Shown here piece by piece: positions 35,533 through 48,190 of a DNA stretch of 64,000 nt. Within the stretch, counting starts at the first letter, position 1, and each line of letters starts with the position of its first letter. The position numbers and the translations under genes were made by a program. The DNA comes from Helichrysum umbraculigerum (Eukaryota; Streptophyta; Magnoliopsida; Asterales; Asteraceae): NCBI GenBank assembly GCA_949592205.1, contig CATIUR010000016.1, forward strand, positions 126,501 through 190,500. Reading direction: 5' to 3'. Below the pieces are notes generated by a model. It saw nothing but the letters and a program-made list of their open reading frames with translations, ran no database searches and was not told the DNA's origin.

Positions 35533-37051
35533 CTTGAATGTTTTTATTGCATTTTGTTTAGAATAGATATTGATTTCGTTCATATTTGCAATTAGATGTG
35601 GAAATGGAGCGTTTATGAAGAAAGGAAGGAAAACAGTCAATAAAAGAGTTAAATGATGTGTATTTGAAGAAATAAGTAAAGCCGAAGTCGAAGAAAAGAA
35701 TAAAAAAAGAAAAATCAAAAATTCGGCTTAAAAACTCATCCATATGCCGTATGGAAATCCATACGCCGTATGGATTGCTGCAGTGGATGCCCAGGTTACG
35801 CGGACATGGGCTGGGCTTGAAATCAATCCATACGCCGTATGGAAATCCATACGCCGTATGGATCAAAATTACAGGAAGTATAAAATCGCGAAAAAACCCT
35901 AAATCGATAGTTTTTTTTAGTTTTTCATTTTCTTTTGGTTCCAGAAGACTTTAGGGGTTTTTAATTCGTAAATTAGGGTTAGTTTGGAGGTACGAAGGGT
36001 GAAGAATGAGGATAATTCATCTAAATCATTCGTAGTTCGTCTTTATAACTCGGTATAATTTCTTTATTTCGATTTCATTGAAGTATTTGATGTTGAATGA
36101 TCTGATTATTACTGATTTATGATGAATTGAATATCTAAAGTGATTGTGTAGTTGATTTAACTTAGATTATGATTATTGAACGATTATAATTGCGTATTGA
36201 ATAAGTTATTTAATTGAAAACTGTTATATTGCTCGTGGACACTTGTTTATTGGTAACTAGTTATTATTGTTGCTTCACGTGATTAATAATTTTAATGAGA
36301 TTGAGTTCCTTTAAGATTATTGATTATTGCTAGTACTTCCTTAGGGTTTTGGACTATCACTAAATACGTTGAGTCTGATAGGTCGAGTATACAATAATTA
36401 TCTACTTTAAAATGAACAAGACAATAATTTAATTATTGGGTATTGTTGAGTCATACCATCAGAGTAATTATAATGAGTTGTGAATGTTTAATGCATAATT
36501 TAGGGAAAGGCACACAATTGACTGATCATCTTGTGACATTGGAACCAGTGTTTCATGTTGGACCCTAGATTATAGGAATTAGTTGGACCCGAAACGTTGG
36601 CTAGTTCATATTCGACTTAGTATTCATTGAAGAATTTGGTATTAAGTTGATCTAAAAGAATCACAATTAGATAATCAATACGTAATAAATCGGGAAGTAT
36701 GAATCTAAGTGACATTAACTATACAATTACTTATTCCTTCCGATTAGGATTTATTGTTATTATTTATTTATTATTTTGATTTAAAAAGTTTTATTTAAGT
36801 TTGTTTATTTTAAATTAAATGTTTTCTAAACAAATGTTCGTACGGAACTAAAACGTCCCCATATTTACTGCTTTCTAGTTAATTGTTAATTTCTATTTTA
36901 AATATTCCACCTTTTTCCCTGTGTTCGAATCTGACTTACCAAATCTATATTTACAATTGATCGGGTATTCTTGCCTGGTTGCTTGAAAGTATTTATTAGG
37001 TATTTCTATTTATAAATTGTAAAACAAGACGCGCTTTCATAAGCGACATCA
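35533..37051 (+). repeat. 3' LTR of E4, remainder
   Basis: Continues the E4 3' LTR after the second CTATT copy, to GCGACATCA at 37051, followed by TTAGC. Contains the four CATACGCCGTATG palindromes (35738-35863; the first has CATATGCCG). Confidence 0.93.
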
Positions 37052-37056
37052 TTAGC

Positions 37057-37459
37057 CCAATCCGTGTATAATGAAAATTAGTGAAATTTTTAGTCACTAA
37101 AGATATCACTTACACTTATGCACTTTTAAAATTGCAAAAACACAAAACTTGCCCAGTACCCGCCGGATCAGGTTAGTATTCGCCGGGTACTACCCAGGTT
37201 CCAGCGACCTGCAACCCGCAGAAACTCAGACCCGAAATTCTTACAACCCAATGTCACAAACTCATTTTCTAGCTGTAACTAATAGCCAATTATCATCATA
37301 CCAGTATCATATAACATCAAGTATCATCCAGTTAACTTCAATTTCATAACCATTCAATAACCCCTATAATTTCTACAAAATCAAATAAGGAATCAACTTA
37401 CAAATTAAAGATAATAAGGTGATGATGATGATGAAGAAATTGATGCAAGTGAATCATAC
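37057..37459 (-). repeat. Gypsy LTR E3, continued
   Basis: Resumes E3 after E4. It carries an inverted pair, GTACCCGCCGG (37156-37166) and CGCCGGGTAC (37181-37190), at the place where E7 has its palindromes, and a GATGATGATGATGAAG run near 37420. It is cut at 37459 by E7; the rest must lie beyond the window. Confidence 0.72.
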
Positions 37460-38162
37460 TATAACACCCCTTATTTAGAACCTTTTTTTTTTTACAACAT
37501 TCGGAAACGTTTGGTCAAAACATATATTGATAATTTACATTACACAACAAACATAATAGTTATACTGTTTACAACCAAATACATCAAACTGGGTGTTATA
37601 TAATACAAACACAACGTCAAGTTTGCCAAAACATTATCAGAGTTATTACGTAGCCAAACATTCCATCCAACAGCTTCTTGCCCCAACCAGATATATCAAA
37701 AGTTATAACCTGCAAGAAGTAGGGTGGTGGGATTAGCATAAGGCTAAGTGAGAGAATGTATAACCAACGGTCTAACTTAGCATAACAACCCTGTTTACAG
37801 CAAATAATCGTAAACACATAATCCCAAGGGGATCGGTGGTTCCTGAGGTATCCTTCAAAGAACACTTAAAATCAACTGCAGGCCAATACAGTGATTAACC
37901 GATAGCTTGTTGTTATCTTCACACGCCACAAGTTATTATTAACTATGTGTACAAGGAACCCCTGACGTGCCCAACAATAACAACTAAGCCCAACCAATGT
38001 TGACATCCAAATAATTCATATAATGCCCAATGGCCAACTTGCACATAATCAACATAATCATCATATCAGACTAAACAGTATAGCAAGTAGTAGTACTACG
38101 TTTACCCGTTGTAACCAAACTTGTTACAACTGAATCATACTGAGAGTTACAGATCCACTCAC

Positions 38163-38218
38163 ATGATAGTCTCAGTCTCCAAACTCAGAAGTCTTATGTT
38201 ACTGAGTCGTCGGTCGAT
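38163..38218 (-). other. Predicted 56-nt mini-exon in E7 3' LTR
   Basis: Between TTCTCAG and GTGAGTGG on the minus strand; contains ACTCAG, ATAAGAC and CTGAGT in the same order as in E6 and E9. Confidence 0.5.
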
Positions 38219-38647
38219 CTGAGAATATAACAGAATACAAATTAGTAACTCATGTCATAATTTGTTTGTAACTTAATTAAAGTATATAGCACCAAACTAT
38301 TAAACATTTCATAATTCAAACCAATACATAACTTAAACATCATAAATACTTGAACTATGACCAAGTAATCACCTTACATGCTAAGTCTTTAACTATTTAT
38401 CATAACAATTAATAATCAAAGTTATCAATGATCATCACACTAGATTATAAGTATTCATTCGTACTAAGTTAGTTTAATAATCACTATCCTCATTTTAGTT
38501 TAGCATCACACATAATTAAGTAGACTGTAAGTTCTACATCATCGTCAATATAACATGTTATTATTGTTGCATACATTATGGTTTAGTAACATATAAGATT
38601 ACAATGCACAATTATGCAGAAACTGCAACTGGTCTATTCAGGTACAA

Positions 38648-38745
38648 ATCGCGTCGCGATTACCTACCAATCGCGTCGCTACTTTCACCATATCGCGTCG
38701 CGAAATTCTATAAATCGCGCCGCATTTTACCAAGATCGCATCTCG
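38648..38745. repeat. Palindrome cluster ATCGCGTCGCGAT x5
   Basis: Copies at 38648 (perfect), 38670 (ends CGCT), 38692 (CGCGA), 38714 (CGCCGC) and 38734 (CGCATCTCGA, decayed). Each is centred on one base: TCGCG-T-CGCGA. Confidence 0.9.
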
Positions 38746-39439
38746 ACCATTAACATATCAGCAGACCTGCGAACTGAATTCCAGTAGATCAGAAATCCAA
38801 AATTTTCAAACTCAAACACCACAATTCAGTTTCTGCTATTACTACTACTTCAATTAACATCATATAACAACAACAACAACAACAACAACAACTTATCACA
38901 TCCTATATCACTTCAAAATCATCAAAGTAAAGCAAAACAAGTTTATGAACCAAATCAAGAATTTAAACTTACTAGTTGATTATAATCAAGTAAGGAAGAT
39001 GATGATTATGATGAACAACCAAATCCTCAGCTCAATTATGGTTTCAATTTATGTTTATGGTTCTTTGGTTTTAGGTTTGAAGTTTATGAGTTCAAGTATA
39101 AACTTTCCAAATGAGGAAAGTTAAGTAAAATAGGTCGGCTAACTTTTTAACCGACTCCGTATTCTCTTAAAAACAGTCCCCGTCTAGACCTATTGTCTGA
39201 AACTCAAAAACCATTTACGATTTCCATAATTTTATTTTACCGTTAACTATATAAAGTTAAAACAAGTAATAATTTACTGGTCACAATAAGACATGCGACT
39301 TTTTAACTAGTTATTCATAATAAACATAATGAAATAAACAAATAAATTCCTAACACATTAAATAATAATTAAAAATCAGGAAATTTACCAGAACACCACT
39401 AGGCCTCTAAGGTGGGTGTTACAAATCTCCCCCCTTAAG

Positions 39440-42400
39440 GAGATTTCGTCCATGAAATCTCACCATGATCAAATAGACTAGGATAACTAGACCTCATACT
39501 AGCCTCGGTTTCCCACGTAAGGTTCGAACCCAAACTATGTTTCTATTTCACTAACACCATAGGAATTTTTTTCTTACGAAGTTTGGTAACCTTTCTGTCT
39601 AACAACTCAACTGGTTCCTCCACCGGTTTCTGATTCTGATCAACATGTAAATCTTGCAATGGAATGACTTGTGACTGATCCTCCACGTTGCATTTTCTCA
39701 AATAACAAACATTAAATGTATCGTGAATACCAGCGAGTTCAGAAGGAAGATCAAGTGCCACTGTCTGATCATTAACAACCTGACGAATCCTGAATGGACC
39801 AATGTACCTAGGAGCAAGCTTTCCTCGTTTCCCAAACCGAATCACACCCTTCCATGGAGAAACTTTCAAATAAACTAACTCACCCTCAACAAATGAAACA
39901 GGTCACCTGCGTGGATCTGCATACTGTTTCTGTCTATCCCTGACTTTATCAGCAGTAATCTGAACAATATCAGGACCTACAAACAGTTTCTCTCCTAACT
40001 CTAACCAACTAGAAGGTGTTCTACAGCGTCTACCATATAACATCTCATACGAAGGCATACCGATACTAGAATGATAAGAATTATTATTAGCAAATTCTAT
40101 CAATGGTAATGCGAATCCCAAGAACCTCCATATTCTAACACACAGGCACGCAACATGTCTTCCAGAGTCTGAATGGTTCTCTCGGTCTGACCATCTGTCT
40201 GAGGATGATATGTTGTACTGAGATTCATCCTAGTCCCCAATTCATGCTGAAGACTCTGCCAAAATCAAGATATAAACCTGGAATCTCTGTCAGAAACAAC
40301 AGATAACGAAATTCCATGCCTCGAAACAATCTCATTAATGTACAACTGGGCAAATCTGCTCAATGACGCAGTCTCACTGGTAGCAAGAAAATGAGCACTC
40401 TTAGTTAATCTATCAACTATCACCCAAATAATATCATAACCCTGTGGTGTACGTGGAAGTTTAGTAACAAAATCCATCGTCAGATGTTCCCATTTCCACT
40501 CTGGAATCTCCAACTGTTTCAATGAACCATAGGGTTTCTGGTGCTCTGCTTTAACTCGAGAACAAATATGACAAGAATCCACAAACCGTACCACGTCTGT
40601 CTTCATAGTAGGCCACCAATACAATGGTTTCATATCATTATACATTTTAGTACTCTCTGGATGAACAGATAATCTAGATTAATGAGCCTCAGTCAAAATC
40701 AAATCATGAAGACCACCAATCAAAGGGACCCAAACACGAGACTGAAAAGTCTTCAATCCCCTGGAATCATCCAATAACAGATCTTTCCTTTTCAGCATAA
40801 CCTCAGATTTCAAATTCTGATCCAATAATGCCTCAAACTGAGCAGCTTTCAACTGGTCTATCAAATTAGAAGAAACTTCTAAACGCTTAAAATAAACACT
40901 GTCAGAAGTTACCTTACAGCTCAAAGCGTCTGCAACAACATTAGCCTTCCCTGGATGGTATCGAATCTCACAATCATAATCTTTGATCAACTCTAACCAT
41001 CGGCGTTGGCGCATGTTAAGCTCTTTCTGTGAAAACATATACCGAAGACTTTTATGATATGTACAAACCACACATTTAGTACCATATAAATAATGTCTCC
41101 AGATTTTCAATGCAAATACAACAGCTGCAAGTTTTAAATCATGAGTAGGATAATTCCTCTCGTGTGTCTTAAGCTGACGAGAAGCATAAGCAATAACCCG
41201 ATCTCTCTGCATTAAAACACAACCCAATCTTAGCAAAAGATGCATCACAATAAACAATAAAATCATCAGATCCCTCAGGTAATGCTAAGACAGGAGCCTG
41301 ACACAAAAGCTGTTTCAAAGTCTGAAAAGCTGTTTCCTGCTGCTCATTCGACTGAAATTTCTCATCTTTACGAGTCAATTTAGTCAAATGACCAGCAATT
41401 TTGGAAAAATCTTTAATAAATTTCCGATAATAACCCGCCAAACCAAGAAAACTTTTAATCTCAGAAGAAGTTTTAGGAGCCTCCCAATTCATTACAGCCT
41501 CAACCTTAGATGGATCTACTTTAACCCCATCTTTACAGATAACATGACCCAAAAACTGAACCTCCTGCAACCAAAATTCGCATTTCGAGAATTTAGCATA
41601 AAGATGTTCATTTCTTAGAGTTTCAAGAACTAATTGCAAATGTATTTCATGTTCAGCTTCAGTTTTAGAATAAACCAAAATATCATCAATGAAGACAATA
41701 ACAAACTTGTCAAGAAAAGGTCGACATATCCGGTTCATCAAATCCATGAAAACCGCATGAGCATTAGTTAACCCAAACGGCATAACCAGAAACTCATAAT
41801 GACCATACCTGGTATGAAAAGCAGTTTTAGGAATATCTTCCTCACGAACACGTACCTGATGATAACCTGACCTCAGATCAATTTTAGAAAAATAAGAAGA
41901 TCCCTGCAGCTGATCAAACAAATCATCTATTCTGGGCAGAGGATACTTATTCTTTACAGTTCTCTTATTCAATTCCCTGTAATCAATACACATACGAAGA
42001 GTAACAAATAAAACAGGTGCACCTCAAGGCGAAGAGCTAGGTTTGATAAACCCTTTATCTAACAACTCCTGAATCTGATTCATCATTTCACGAATTTCGG
42101 ATGGGGCCAATCTATATGGAGCTTTAGCTACTGGAGTCGAACCTGGAATCAAATCAATCTGATACTCTACCTCTCTAACAGGGGGTAAACCAGGTAACTC
42201 ATCAGGAAATACCTCCGAGTATTCACAAGCCACTCGGACATCAGAAATAGATGGCTTAACTATCTTTGCATCAATAACCTAGGACAAATATGACTCACAA
42301 CCCTTAGCTAGAGATTTTCTAGCTTTCATTAAAGAAATCATAGGAAAATGACTACCCTCCCTTTCTCCTCGAGCCATGACATACGACTCATCAGAGATAG

Positions 42401-43234
42401 GGATCCGTATCAACTTCTAATGACACACAATATCTGCTTTATTAAGACTCAACCAATCCATGCCAAGAACCGCATCAAAAACAGGATTTGGCATTAACAG
42501 AAAAGAAACTGGAAACAAATGACCCGCTATCAATATACTAGCTCCAGTCACCGATGTGGTAACAGGAACCATTTTCCCATCAGCTATCTCTACCTCAAGT
42601 GGATTAGCAATCATAGTGGGGGTCAATTTCAGTTTATCACATAAGCAAACAGATATAAAGGAATAATTTGCTCAAGAATCAAATAACACATGTGCTGGTA
42701 CATAATTAATAAGAAAAGTACCAGTAATAACATCATCAGTCCTGATAGCTTCATCAACTGTCATCTGGAAACCCCTGCCAGCTGCTGGTGGCGATTTCTT
42801 ATGTTTCTGGCCAGAAGATGAGGAACCATCGGCCAACCCCGATCCCTGTCTGATCGCCTCTGGACAATGCCCCGCCCTATGGCCTTCCTTTTGATAGTTC
42901 CAACAAACAAAAGTTGGATACTTACAATCCTTTATATCATGCCCAAACAACCCACATTTAATGCATCTAGTAGTCTAAGGAGTACACGGTCCACTATGTC
43001 TAGATTTACACTTAGTACATCAATTGGACGTGTCAGCTGTATCACCAGTAACATTTTACCTCCTTGGCTGTTGATTTCCCTGCCATCTCTGTTTTCCTTT
43101 ACCCTGATTCCTAGAAGAATAACTTTTTGGTCGTTGTAAAGCCTTTTCTTTATTTTATTTGATCCGATCCCATATATCACAATCAACAGAACGAGCTAAA
43201 TTAAAGGCTTGAGAAAGTGAACCTGCAAGTATCA
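39440..43234 (-). pseudogene. E7 pol, broken into several frames
   Basis: All pol domains are traceable but interrupted. Zinc knuckle and protease: 42950-42672, where the second knuckle has CWNYQKEGH (Cys to Tyr) and the protease stops at FDS. Protease C-part: 42626-42417. Linker: 42233-42024. RT: 41993-41169 (FIDDILVYSK kept). RNase H: 41266-40679. Integrase: 40645-40265 and 40121-39903. GPF module and chromodomain: 39869-39543, ended where TGG became TAG. It includes both stops and frameshifts. Closest to E6/E9 but more diverged. Confidence 0.88.
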
Positions 43235-44101
43235 CTATCGTATGGTAATGTGGTGGTAAAGTTCCAACAAATGTTCCACTTTGGTTCTGTCATCTGGAAC
43301 CCACTGCTGTACAAAATGTAGCTTCTCTGAAAACTGATTAATAAGCTCATCAATAGACATCTGATCAGTCATCTGAAGCTCCGCAAACTCTCGCCTGATA
43401 CGAGACATATCAAAATCAGCACAAAACTGCTTACATATCTCATTATAAAAATCTGACCATCTGATGGACTCTTTCTGCTGCTGAGTCAGAGTCGCTGTAA
43501 TATAATCCCACCAAGTCATAGCCTGTCCCTTAAGAAGCTGAACTGCATAAGGAACTTTCACTTCTTCCTCACACTGACAAACCTCAAATTTTCGTTCAAC
43601 ATCGCGTAACCAATCCAGTGTAACTGAAGGATTAGAACTGCCACTATACTCTAAAGATTTACTAGACATAAAGGTTTTAAAAGAACAAACCTTCTTCAGC
43701 TGCTGTGGTGGAAACATAGGTAATGAAAATCCATAAGGCCCTGAAGCTGAATATGGAACTGAAGTCTGATAGGAAGTATCATAAGACCGCGGTGGCTGAA
43801 AGTAAAATGGCAATGACGTAGATATCTGAGTAGATGACACCAAAGGAGGTGGAATAGTACCCATAACGCGAAACTGTGACTGAGAAATTGGCTGCGAAGA
43901 TTCCGCCCTCAAAGTCCTCTGTCTAAAACCTCTAAGCTCCTGTAACTCATCCTCTAGCTGTAGGACATACTCATCTCTATCAATCCCCTCACCAGCTATG
44001 AAGGAAGTACCAGACTGACCATGTCGCTCTGTCTCTGGAGGAGGGGCATCAGTTCTAGAGGAAGTATTCAGGGTATTGGTCTGTTGCTCACTTTCTGCCA
44101 T
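43235..44101 (-). pseudogene. E7 gag, C-terminally frameshifted
   Basis: Starts ATG at 44101 (MAESEQQTNTLNTSSRTDAP), after ACAG. It has a longer proline/serine/tyrosine spacer than E6/E9 (for example FYFQPPRSYDTSYQ), then KKVCSFKTFMSSKSLEYSG and the core MTWWDYITATLTQQQKESIR. The frame runs through KVEHLLE, where a frameshift cuts it at about 43265, before the zinc knuckles. Confidence 0.88.
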
Positions 44102-44261
44102 ATCTGTATTCAAAACAACATCTCACAACCCGCTAATTGTTAATACATAACATACTAAACAATTTCCATACAATAACCCAAATCCCACACCCTGGAATGT
44201 TTGACTACACAAATCAGTTTTGAGATTGAACACCTTACTTATGTTCAATACCCAAACTGAT

Positions 44262-44273
44262 GCTCTGAAACCA
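44262..44273 (-). other. Primer binding site of E7, one base altered
   Basis: The minus strand reads TGGTTTCAGAGC instead of TGGTATCAGAGC, next to the 5' LTR edge at 44277. Confidence 0.85.
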
Positions 44274-44276
44274 ACT

Positions 44277-44667
44277 TATAACACCCCTTATTTAGAACCA
44301 TTTTTTTTATAACATTCGGAAGCGTCTGGTCAAAACATATATTGATAATTTAAATTACACAACAAACATAATAGTTATACTGTTTACAACCAAATACATC
44401 AAACCGGGTGTTATATAATACAAACTCAACGTTAAGTTTGCCAAAACATTATCAGAGTTATTACATAGCCAAACATTCCATCCAATAGCTTCTTACCCCA
44501 ACCAGATATATCAAAAGCTATAACCTGCAAGAAGTAGGGTGGTGAGATTAGCACAAGGCTAAGTGAGAGAATGTATAACCAACGGTCTAACTTAGCATAA
44601 CAACCCTGTTTACAGCAAATAATCATAAACACATAATCCCAAGAGGATCGGTGGTTCCTAAGGTATC
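44277..44667 (-). repeat. 5' LTR of E7, 3' 391 bp only
   Basis: Matches 37460-37850 closely, including GCAAGAAGTAGGGTGGTG. It ends abruptly in GGTATC where E8 begins; the left target copy is GTATC (44663-44667). Confidence 0.9.
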
Positions 44668-45039
44668 TGTCACACCCCCGATTTCATGATTTGCGGAAGC
44701 AACGATTTGGGTGTGACTAATCAATAATCAAAGCGCAGAGGTTACAAGCAAACGACTCTATATGAGACGTTTATAATATTTCAAAAGTATTACAAAGTTT
44801 TCAAGATATGAGTTTACAATAATAACAAGTTCGCATTTGATTTCGAAGATTTTAATACATAACCATTATACAAAATATAATGCAAGAAAATCTTCATGTC
44901 TAAATGGATGCATACGACTCGTGAGTAGATAGCTTATCCTGAGGGCCATCCTACTATTGTTGTTCACGTGAGAATACAACACTAAAAGGTCAGCTATAAA
45001 GCTGGTGAATCTCACAGGTTTAGCATAAACATTGATGTG

Positions 45040-45265
45040 ATCAACATGATTATCCGACGATAATAAAATGTTATAACCGAACAATGATTTAAACAATATA
45101 ATCAAACAATGATTTTTAACCAAATAAGGTCACCGAACAATGATTAAAACAATTAAGTTTTCAAAACAATGATTTAACCTATTAAGGTTACTGAACAATG
45201 ATTAAACCAACGCAGGTTTTCCTAACATTGATCAAACCAACGCGGGTTTCTGAACAATGATATTC
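45040..45265. repeat. Degenerate minisatellite in E8 LTR
   Basis: About eight imperfect copies of a 30-35-bp unit containing GAACAATGATT plus AACCAA, about 400 bp from the LTR 3' end. E10 and E11 have different minisatellites at the same place. Confidence 0.75.
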
Positions 45266-46006
45266 CATTGCACTGAGCCATGGTCCGAGGCCTAACCCGA
45301 TTTTTCTGCCTCCCGAACGGCGTCAACACCCATAACAACTACTAAAGTGCCCGTTTGTACATGGTTGTAGCTAGCAATCCGGACGGGGACGTCACTCCCA
45401 TGATAGATCTATTCTTTAGTAACCGCGCCTTATTAAGTTAACGAACCATGCACTGATGAGGACTTTCCCGAATTAAAACACTCGTGCAATACCCGAACAT
45501 AAAATCAAGACCAATAATGGTAACCAAACAATGTAACTAACATAGTTAACCGAATTAAATAATCATTTAATTCCCTGAGTTAATAATCAAATTAACTAAT
45601 CATATAACGTATGATCACGAAAACAAGTAAGCATTGTATCTCACCCCAAGTTTAAAAACAGTAAAAGTGGGGCTGTGATACTCACCTGTGGGTGCTTGCG
45701 TTCCTAACCGCAAGTCATATCCAATTCGAAATCCTCTAACGTCCTAAACGTAAAAGATATATTAACACGAGTATTTGACAGCGTGTCAATTTATGCAAAT
45801 GATGTGATTGTTTTTGTAAGGTCGTTTAAGTTGAATTATGTAATATCCGTGGGTGTTTCTTGAATTGAGACCCTTTGTATTTCTCGAGTTGTGTCGTTTG
45901 TCATGCGTATGTATATACATATATTTTATTTATATATATATATATGTATATTTATGTGTAAAAAGAATAATAAATAATAAAAGTAAATATGTATAAAAAG
46001 ATTATA

Positions 46007-46070
46007 GGTCACATGAATTGAACCCATGACCTCTTGATACTTAACACCAATTAGTTTCCACTAGCCTATT
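46007..46070 (-). other. tRNA-like module 1 in E8 LTR
   Basis: The minus strand has A-box-like TAGGCTAGTGG (46068-46058) and B-box-like GGTTCAATTC (46024-46015), about 34 bases apart, with a GGTCA...TGACC stem around the B box. These are Pol III promoter-like boxes. Confidence 0.55.
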
Positions 46071-46092
46071 GCCTAAATTCATTGAGAAATTA

Positions 46093-46217
<125 letters not shown>

Positions 46218-46256
46218 TTGAAATGTGTTACAAAAAAATGAAAATAAATCAAAACA

Positions 46257-46318
46257 GGTCACGAGGCTCGAACCCGTGACCACTCGCTACAAACCTCAAC
46301 TCGTTACCAGTAGGCTGA
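46257..46318 (-). other. tRNA-like module 2 in E8 LTR
   Basis: The minus strand has CAGCCTACTGG (A-box-like, 46317-46307) and GGTTCGAGCC (B box, 46274-46265), about 32 bases apart, with GGTCACGG...TCGTGACC around the B box. Confidence 0.58.
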
Positions 46319-46403
46319 ATGCTCATAATTGGTTTTTAATCTACTAATAATATGTATATCTATTGATAACAAGCTAGTCAAAATTAAAATGTAGTCAAAA
46401 GAG

Positions 46404-46470
46404 GGTCACAGGTTTCGAACCTGTGACCTCTCATTGCCAAACCCACGCTCAAACCACTGGACCAAGCAAC
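46404..46470 (-). other. tRNA-like module 3 in E8 LTR
   Basis: The minus strand has TGGTCCAGTGG (A box, 46464-46454) and GGTTCGAAACC (B box, 46421-46411), about 32 bases apart. The B box sits in a perfect inverted repeat, GGTCACAGGTT and AACCTGTGACC. It is the best match to a tRNA head among the three; a full cloverleaf was not established. Confidence 0.62.
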
Positions 46471-47477
46471 TAGTTTGTTTAAATGTTTCAAAGTATTAAT
46501 ATATATCTATGCTTTGTATGCTTATAAAGTGTGTATGATATACACAACAGCTCGACCGAAGATCACTCAAAACCAGGTTCTAACTTTTGATTCTTAGGCA
46601 TAATCAGTACTTATATAACACCAATACATTACGATATATGCATTACAACTTCGAAATAAACATAAAGAAATAAGGGATGTGTGCTCACGGTGGAGGTGGG
46701 AACCGAAGTTGATGATGAGGATGAAGCTCGATGATGATGATGATGATGGTGGTGAGCTACCGCTGTTGCTGTTGTCTAGTTGTTGTTGATGATGATGGTT
46801 ACCGAGTGATGGTGGTGGTTCAGGTGATGGTGAGCCGAGAGGAGAAAAGAGATGATGATTGTGATGATGATCGATGATGTTATAATGATGATGATAATGA
46901 TCAAAGAGGATGATTATGATAAGGATGTTGTTGTTGTTCTTGATGTTGATCCGAGAGAGATTGAGAGATTGAGAGTTTGAGATTGTGAGCGTGTGTGTAT
47001 ATTGCATTATTGGCTCCTATAATTGATATAGGTGGGTATTTTATACCCGTGTTTGTTTAACCGATCGTAATGTAGTATAATGTTTTCAAATGATAATCTT
47101 CTAAATTTAAGATCGTATGTGTTTTTAAACGAAGTATTTTACAAAAATACTTTTAATGAGATACAAAATTATATCTTTGATTTAACTCATTTTGACGGAT
47201 AGTTTTCAGTGAACAAAATGTATTTAAGACCTCAATCGAGTAAATAATTATTATTCTCGTTAATAATGCATTATTTAAAAATGTTTTTCACTAACGTCCG
47301 TGTTTAAGATTACGCATTCTTTTAGATTTGCTTGTACGCGATTATTACTTATTCATTGTATTATATATATATAAATACATATATAATATTCGGATACTTT
47401 TGTTTTAAAGCGTACCGAGTATGAGTAATTAAGGTTTAAATTGGCCCCTAATTTTGGCCCTTTTTGACCGGGTGTCA

Positions 47478-48190
47478 CATTCTCCCCTTGTTAGGAGAAT
47501 TTCGTCCTGAAATTCAATCGAAACTTAGTTTTGCGTGTTTCTAAGGTCGACTAAGTGATATGTCTAATTCTAAGACATCCGAGTTTCCTCTCCCCTTGTT
47601 AGGCTTAAGCCTACTGATCTCTAATGAATAAGGAAGAATTCCGATTCTTTACCTGGCCGTTATCTATTTGACATGGCCGGTTCCTCTTAACAAGCATTAC
47701 TATGATTTGGATTAATAATTCACCGAATTCAATGAGTTCTTACAGTGTCCTTTAGAGTTCAATGTAACTACCGATATCGTACAAGATGTATAAACGTCCT
47801 ATATTAACAAATATAGTTTTCCGATACTTATCCAAATTTATATCACTAACGTGATAACCACATTCCGACTAGATCACCGAAGTGATAACCATATTATATG
47901 CCAAATCATGCATACCTAATTATATACTGTTTTAGCTAACCAAATACTATAGCTCATATTTTCACTGATACATTCGTGATTAGGAAAAACGATGAGTTTC
48001 CTCCGAACGAATGATTCCATCAAGATGGCCTATTCGCCTATGTATATCAATAATGATATCCAAATTACCGATCTAGACAAAAAGCCTAGCCATTGAATTC
48101 TAAAGTGTAATTACGTTTTACACTATCGGATTCGATTAACCACAATTTGCTAATCTAATTGTATATTTACCGTCAAGGAATAGAATAGAC
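47478..48190 (-). other. Non-coding internal segment of E8 in place of pol
   Basis: Begins (minus-strand 3' side) with GAGAATTTCGTCCTGAAATTC, typical of the end of gypsy internal regions next to the PPT. No pol motif or long frame. The junction with gag is near 48205, where the zinc-knuckle/protease linker runs into unrelated sequence. Confidence 0.65.

Larger units (their letters stand above)
10619..37051 (+). mobile_element. Athila/Tat-like non-autonomous LTR element E4, host of nested insertions
   Basis: Both LTRs start TGATAAACGC and end GCGACATCA, and the element is flanked by a perfect TTAGC duplication (10614-10618 and 37052-37056). PBS TGGCGCCGCTGCCGGGGA (12191-12208) and PPT AAGTGGGGGA (27127-27136) are present. 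Coding content: an intact 399-aa ORF of unknown family and a broken ATHILA-ORF1-like gene; no protease, RT, RNase H or integrase. Without the nested E5 (14709-23869) and E6 (27189-35527) and their target copies it would be about 8.9 kb. The two LTRs differ at roughly 20-25 positions by eye, so insertion is recent. It would need enzymes from an autonomous relative. Confidence 0.88.
37460..39423 (-). repeat. 3' LTR of E7
   Basis: About 1.96 kb, TGTAACACCCACC to GGGGTGTTATA on the minus strand. Predicted donor GTAAGT at 38972, mini-exon 38218-38163, acceptor CTTCTTGCAG near 37709. The palindrome cluster at 38648-38745 is in predicted intron 1. A CAA-type run lies at about 38868-38892. Confidence 0.88.
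37460..44667 (-). mobile_element. Ty3/gypsy Tekay-type element E7, decayed and interrupted
   Basis: On the minus strand: 5' LTR (only 44667-44277 visible), PBS with one substitution, gag, broken pol, 3' LTR (39423-37460). The 5 bases left of it are CATAC; the partner is outside. Its 5' LTR is cut at 44667 by E8, so the rest of this LTR should reappear past 64000. Confidence 0.85.

Noticed and set aside
46594..47007. 137-codon His/Ser/Pro-rich minus-strand frame in the E8 LTR
   Set aside because: It comes from CAT-rich leader-like DNA; low complexity and no conserved start or domain.
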